Of a stretch of 7,574 nt of DNA, positions 4,194 through 7,574 are shown piece by piece (position 1 is the first letter of the stretch; the number at the start of each line of letters is the position of its first letter). The DNA comes from Clostridiales bacterium UBA1779 (GTDB lineage Bacteria; Bacillota; Clostridia; Oscillospirales; CAG-272): positions 4,794 through 12,367 of the forward strand of contig DCGL01000113.1 in the NCBI GenBank assembly GCA_002314565.1, read 5' to 3'. The notes below the pieces were generated by a model. The model was not told the DNA's origin. It searched no databases and saw only the letters and a program-made list of their open reading frames with translations. The position numbers were made by a program, and so were the translations under genes.

Positions 4194-6590
4194 ATGTCCT
4201 ATGGAAAGAAAAGAGTGCTTTCTGCGTTCATTGCAGCGGTGATTCTCTTGCTTGCTCTGGTACCGGCAATGTCGTTTCAGACTGCAGCCGAGAACAAAAC
4301 GGTAAGCGGCTTCTTCGTAAGCTGCATCACGGGCAGAAGTACATATTATGAAGGCGAAAACTTTTCTCCTGCCGGCTATGTCGGAACCGTTCTGTATTCC
4401 GACGGTTCTGCCGAGGCGCTGACCGGCGCGTCTCTTACGTACAGGGTCGCCTCACCACTGACAGAAGACACACTCGTAACCTTCTCCTTCGGCAAGTACA
4501 CGTCGGCTCTTGAGCTTAAAGTAATAAATCTTTCCTCCATCTCTGTTTCCGGGAGTTGCAAAACTGAATACTATGCCGGAGAGGATTTCTTTGATCCTTC
4601 GGGTCTTGACGTAAGCGTCTCATATGCAGACTCATCTTCCGTCATTTTCAGATATACTGCAAGTTCAGGCGTTATTGTTGAGAACAACTGTCCGTCGACA
4701 CTCCCCGTAAAGCCTGACGATATCATTATGACTCCTGCCGACGGAGAATGCCTTTCCTGTTCCGCAACAGACGTCAGCATTTCCTATGCCATCGGTTCAC
4801 ACGTAGTCAGCTCCGGATTCCCGATTCACGTAAAAGCCGTTGAATCTCTTGAAATCAGACGGGTTCCTTCTTCTGCTTTTTACGAAGGTGACCTTTTCAT
4901 CTGGCAGGATGACGATCTTGCTGTTTTTGCAAAGTATCAGGGAGAATCGGAGGCACGTCAGGTTTACGGATATACGATTCCCGGAATCGACGAACCTATG
5001 ATTTCGGATGAAGACGGAAAAACATCTTATACCCTGTATCTTGACGGTGTCGAAGCTGATTTTTCAGTGACAACGATTCCGATAAACCATTTCGAAGTAA
5101 CGCCCTCCGGTGCCATTCAGGATATCTATCTCGACCACGACAACCGCTTCAATGCCGAGGGAATACGCTTTGCCGTTCTGTTCAATGACGGAAGCTTCCG
5201 TGACATAACGGATCTCACGGTGCTGACCTATCCTGAAGTCTACAACGCAGGTGACGAAATCAGCGCCGTATATGCCGGATTCAATATTCCGCTTTCAAAC
5301 GTTGTCAGAGTCCACACCGGTGAAATTCAGCTAATTCTTCCTCCGAATAAAACCGATTACAAGGCCGGTGAAACCTTCGACATCACAGGCTTTACGGCCG
5401 TTATAAAATATGACGACGGCACCGCTTACGTCTGCCCTGTAAGTGAATTCACCTATGAAGCCCCGACTCCCCTGTCAATTACGGATTCAAAGGTTATACT
5501 CAAATGGAAGGGACTTACCTACAATCTTGAAATCAGAGTGCTGCCGGATACCGAAATCTCACTGAATATTATTTCCAGTCCGGAAACTGTCCGTTACATA
5601 AACGGTCAGCCGCTGAACCTTGACGGTCTTGAGGTTGAACTGCTCCGTTCGGGAATGGAGCCCGTAATTCTTGAAAGAGAACAGTTCACTACAATTCCTG
5701 CCGAGGGTGAACCTGTGAGCTCCGACACAAACGAAATAATCATCCGCTACGCTCTGAGTGAATCGGTTTATTATGAAGCCAGTCAGCCCATCGAGGTTGA
5801 AGACAAGAAGATTACAAGTATTTTTGTCTATGAAAAGCCGACCAAATCGCTTTACAATGAAGGAGACCCCTTCCTCAGCACGGGAATGACGCTCGGAATT
5901 CTGTATAACGACGGTTCTATCATTTACACCAGAAGCGGATTTTCTTCAAGCGTAACGAATTTCGTACTGAAGACCGATACTGCAGAGCAGAACGTCGACG
6001 TAATAATCACCTACCGTGATTTTTCCTGCATACTTACAGTCAAGGTATATGCAAGAACCGTTTCGGAAATCAAGGTAATCAATCCTCCTGCCATCAAGAT
6101 TTATTCCGAAGGCGACCTTTTCAATCCCGAAGGGATGAGAGTTGTCGTATATTATACTGAAAATCCCACAGTCCCGGTTACGCTGTCTCAGGGAATGTAC
6201 TCATACTACCCTTCAGGAAAGCTCACGTCGGGAACGAACAGCGTTGAAATCACGTTCAGAGGACTTAAGACCACGACGGATATCTTCGTAGAAGGTGAGG
6301 TTTCCACAGAAGTCACAACCGAACCTGTCGTAGAAACATCACCGGATGATTCATCCGATACTCCGATAACAACAGCGGAACCGGTTGAAAGTTCCGGTGC
6401 GGTCACCACGAACAGAACCCCGGTAACACGCTCACCTGAAGAAAGCACTGCTTCCCCTGAAACCACCGGAAACTCAGGAAGCAGCGGCGGCGGAACCGGA
6501 ACGATTCTGCTTCTCTGGATCGTTGTTATCATTATCATTATTATCGCACTCGTATTCCTGATTATTTACTACAAACGCAACTTTACCTGA
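4194..6590 (+). CDS. Membrane-anchored surface protein with eight Big_3-like Ig repeats
   Basis: No specific function is recognised. The ATG at 4194 has AAAGGAA 8 bases upstream and gives 798 aa; an ATG at 4176 lies too close to that site. A signal peptide (KKR, then a hydrophobic run to about residue 26) probably ends after TAA near residue 32. Residues from about 40 to 700 hold eight repeats of about 76-103 aa. Each opens with a variant of Y-x-x-G-[ED]-x-F followed by G-[LFM] and often Y-x-DG[ST], as in YKAGETFDITGF near 389, YNEGDPFLSTGM near 554 and YSEGDLFNPEGM near 637. This fits the bacterial Ig-like group 3 (Big_3) fold. A stalk of about 65 residues rich in Thr, Ser, Pro and Glu, a Gly/Ser patch, one hydrophobic helix (about 771-791) and the tail YYKRNFT follow. 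No LPXTG sortase motif or catalytic domain is visible. It is probably an adhesin, a scaffold or a spacer on the cell surface. Confidence 0.88.
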   Translation: MSYGKKRVLSAFIAAVILLLALVPAMSFQTAAENKTVSGFFVSCITGRSTYYEGENFSPAGYVGTVLYSDGSAEALTGASLTYRVASPLTEDTLVTFSFGKYTSALELKVINLSSISVSGSCKTEYYAGEDFFDPSGLDVSVSYADSSSVIFRYTASSGVIVENNCPSTLPVKPDDIIMTPADGECLSCSATDVSISYAIGSHVVSSGFPIHVKAVESLEIRRVPSSAFYEGDLFIWQDDDLAVFAKYQGESEARQVYGYTIPGIDEPMISDEDGKTSYTLYLDGVEADFSVTTIPINHFEVTPSGAIQDIYLDHDNRFNAEGIRFAVLFNDGSFRDITDLTVLTYPEVYNAGDEISAVYAGFNIPLSNVVRVHTGEIQLILPPNKTDYKAGETFDITGFTAVIKYDDGTAYVCPVSEFTYEAPTPLSITDSKVILKWKGLTYNLEIRVLPDTEISLNIISSPETVRYINGQPLNLDGLEVELLRSGMEPVILEREQFTTIPAEGEPVSSDTNEIIIRYALSESVYYEASQPIEVEDKKITSIFVYEKPTKSLYNEGDPFLSTGMTLGILYNDGSIIYTRSGFSSSVTNFVLKTDTAEQNVDVIITYRDFSCILTVKVYARTVSEIKVINPPAIKIYSEGDLFNPEGMRVVVYYTENPTVPVTLSQGMYSYYPSGKLTSGTNSVEITFRGLKTTTDIFVEGEVSTEVTTEPVVETSPDDSSDTPITTAEPVESSGAVTTNRTPVTRSPEESTASPETTGNSGSSGGGTGTILLLWIVVIIIIIIALVFLIIYYKRNFT

Positions 6591-6597
6591 TTTACCC

Positions 6598-6628
6598 GGG
6601 AGGCGGTTTTCCGCCTCCCTTTGTTTTT
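6598..6628 (+). terminator. Rho-independent terminator of the surface protein gene
   Basis: A perfect 9-bp GC-rich stem pairs GGGAGGCGG (6598-6606) with CCGCCTCCC (6611-6619) around a TTTT loop. TTTGTTTTT follows. It lies 7 bases after the stop codon at 6588-6590. Confidence 0.93.
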
Positions 6629-6726
6629 GCCGGAGCTTATACGCTTTCCTGAAATCCGGGGCTTGACTGCGTAAGCCTTATGCGCTTTTCACAAACCTGA
6701 AGTTTGACTTCAGACGCCTGAATACG
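6629..6726. other. Convergent intergenic stretch with small repeats, no gene seen
   Basis: About 100 bases lie between two terminators at the meeting point of convergent genes. I see no open reading frame or promoter that I can support. It holds a perfect 6-bp inverted repeat, CTGAAG (6697-6702) and CTTCAG (6708-6713) with a 5-base loop, and several variants of a GCTTAnnCGC-like motif (near 6635, 6670 and 6677). These may be terminator remnants or a small repeat family. No function is assigned. Confidence 0.35.
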
Positions 6727-6755
6727 AAAAAGGACCTCTCCGCGAGGTCCTTTTT
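6727..6755. terminator. Terminator of prs, active in both directions by sequence
   Basis: GGACCTC (6732-6738) pairs with GAGGTCC (6744-6750) around TCCGC, with five A bases before (6727-6731) and five T bases after (6751-6755). On the minus strand this is a stem followed by a U-tract, 15 bases beyond the prs stop codon at 6771-6773. The symmetry means it could also stop transcripts arriving from the surface protein gene. Confidence 0.9.
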
Positions 6756-6770
6756 CCGTATAGTATGCGT

Positions 6771-7574
6771 TTATTTTTCTTCGAACTTGATGCTCATCTG
6801 TCCGTCAAGAGTTTCTTTGTGTTTTGCAACGAGGGTATGAATCTTCTTAACGGGGTCAAGAATTACGCTTGTGGATTCGTCTCTGTTGAGCGTTTCAATG
6901 ATGTATGAAACGTACTTGGACATATCGACGGAGCAATGCCACTGGCGGCCTTCGATATCCGGCTCGGTATAAACGAGGTTGGTTGTGAAAACCTTGTCGA
7001 AGATGCCCTCGGCAAAGGCGTCGTCAAAGCCTGAAAGACCGTTGGTGAAAAGGCCGAAGGTTGCGAAATTGAAGATGCGGTTTGCCCCTCTCTTCTTGAC
7101 CTGACGTGCTACGTCGAAGAAGGATTCGCCGGATGAAATCATATCGTCAATGATGATAACGTCCTTGTCCTTGAGATCGCAGCCGAGATATTCGTGAGCA
7201 ACGATGGGATTGCGGCCTCCGACTATTTTTGAATAGTCGCGGCGCTTATAGAACATACCGAGGTCGATGCCCATAACTGAGGAGTAGTACATGCACTTTG
7301 CCATGCCGCCTTCATCGGGGGAAATGATCATCAGATCGTCGGGGTTGATACTGATATCTTTATAATCTCTGAGGAGAGCTTTGATCATCTGGTAAGAGGT
7401 ACGAACGTTATCAAAACCGGAGAGCGGAATCGCGTTCTGGACTCTCGGGTCGTGAGCGTCGAAGGTGATGATGTTCGTTACGCCCATATTGGTAAGTTCT
7501 TGAAGAGAAAGCGCACAGTCGAGCGATTCTCTGCCCGAACGCTTATGCTGTCTGCCTTCATAGAGCATCGGCAT
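6771..7574 (-). CDS. prs: Ribose-phosphate pyrophosphokinase (PRPP synthetase), C-terminal part, start outside window
   Basis: PRPP synthetase transfers pyrophosphate from ATP to ribose 5-phosphate, giving PRPP for nucleotide, histidine and tryptophan synthesis. The 267 visible residues hold the Mg-ATP region FDAHDPRVQNAIPL (38-51), SPDEGGMAKC (85-94), a basic flexible-loop segment YKRRDYSK (109-116) and the ribose-phosphate binding loop VIIIDDMISSGES (139-151). YEGRQHKRSGRES (5-17) corresponds to the Arg-rich ATP-binding region that reads YARQDRK in better-known enzymes. The reading frame is open to the window edge. The Met at 7574 is internal, because about 90 N-terminal residues that the family needs are missing. 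The spacing and the roughly 115 residues after the PRPP loop suggest a divergent, somewhat longer enzyme than the standard form of about 315 aa. Its promoter is not visible. Confidence 0.93.
   Translation of the reverse strand: MPMLYEGRQHKRSGRESLDCALSLQELTNMGVTNIITFDAHDPRVQNAIPLSGFDNVRTSYQMIKALLRDYKDISINPDDLMIISPDEGGMAKCMYYSSVMGIDLGMFYKRRDYSKIVGGRNPIVAHEYLGCDLKDKDVIIIDDMISSGESFFDVARQVKKRGANRIFNFATFGLFTNGLSGFDDAFAEGIFDKVFTTNLVYTEPDIEGRQWHCSVDMSKYVSYIIETLNRDESTSVILDPVKKIHTLVAKHKETLDGQMSIKFEEK

Noticed and set aside
6206..6538. 110-aa minus-strand reading frame over the stalk of the surface protein
   Set aside because: It arises from the repetitive Thr/Ser/Pro codons on the opposite strand. The plus-strand gene has a promoter, ribosome binding site, signal peptide and anchor.
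4194..6590. Sortase-anchored (LPXTG) protein
   Set aside because: No LPXTG-like motif precedes the C-terminal helix. The stalk runs through a Gly/Ser patch directly into the membrane segment.

Overview
This window looks like chromosomal sequence from a Gram-positive Firmicute, most likely a gut or rumen clostridial lineage such as the Oscillospiraceae/Ruminococcaceae. The lineage is inferred; nothing in the window fixes the species. The evidence is the rplU-prp-rpmA order, an L27 with the cleavable N-terminal extension seen in Firmicutes, strong AGGAG-type ribosome binding sites, TTGACA/TATAAT promoters and rho-independent terminators with T-tracts. Base composition looks moderate, near 50% GC in genes and AT-rich between them. 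No mobile element, CRISPR array, tRNA or rRNA was seen.

Layout. (1) Positions 23-1016, plus strand: rplU (L21), prp (the cysteine protease that trims L27) and rpmA (L27) form one operon. It ends in a 22-bp-arm perfect palindrome at 1024-1069 that serves as a two-way terminator. (2) 1070-3034, minus strand: a P1B-type heavy-metal ATPase without an N-terminal metal-binding domain, which ends in the same terminator. (3) 3035-3431: a 397-bp control region. It holds two near-consensus promoters pointing at each other, inverted copies of a 10-mer that could be operators, and a foldable leader ahead of the ATPase. (4) 3432-4028, plus strand: a TetR-family regulator with its own terminator. (5) 4194-6590, plus strand: a large surface protein with a signal peptide, eight Big_3-like Ig repeats, a Thr/Ser/Pro stalk and one C-terminal membrane anchor. 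It has its own promoter and terminator. (6) 6591-6770: a convergent gap with two terminators and about 100 bp of unexplained sequence. (7) 6771-7574, minus strand: the C-terminal part of a PRPP synthetase (prs) whose start lies outside the window.

How the genes work together. The first three genes are a ribosome-maturation unit in which Prp cleaves the L27 encoded next to it. The TetR gene and the ATPase are divergent genes whose promoters face each other, so a repressor bound between the two -10 boxes could control both. The regulator also has a Cys/His cluster in its ligand domain, which suggests (unproven) that it senses the metal the pump exports. The surface protein and prs appear to be independent units. 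The most unusual part of the window is the control region at 3035-3431.
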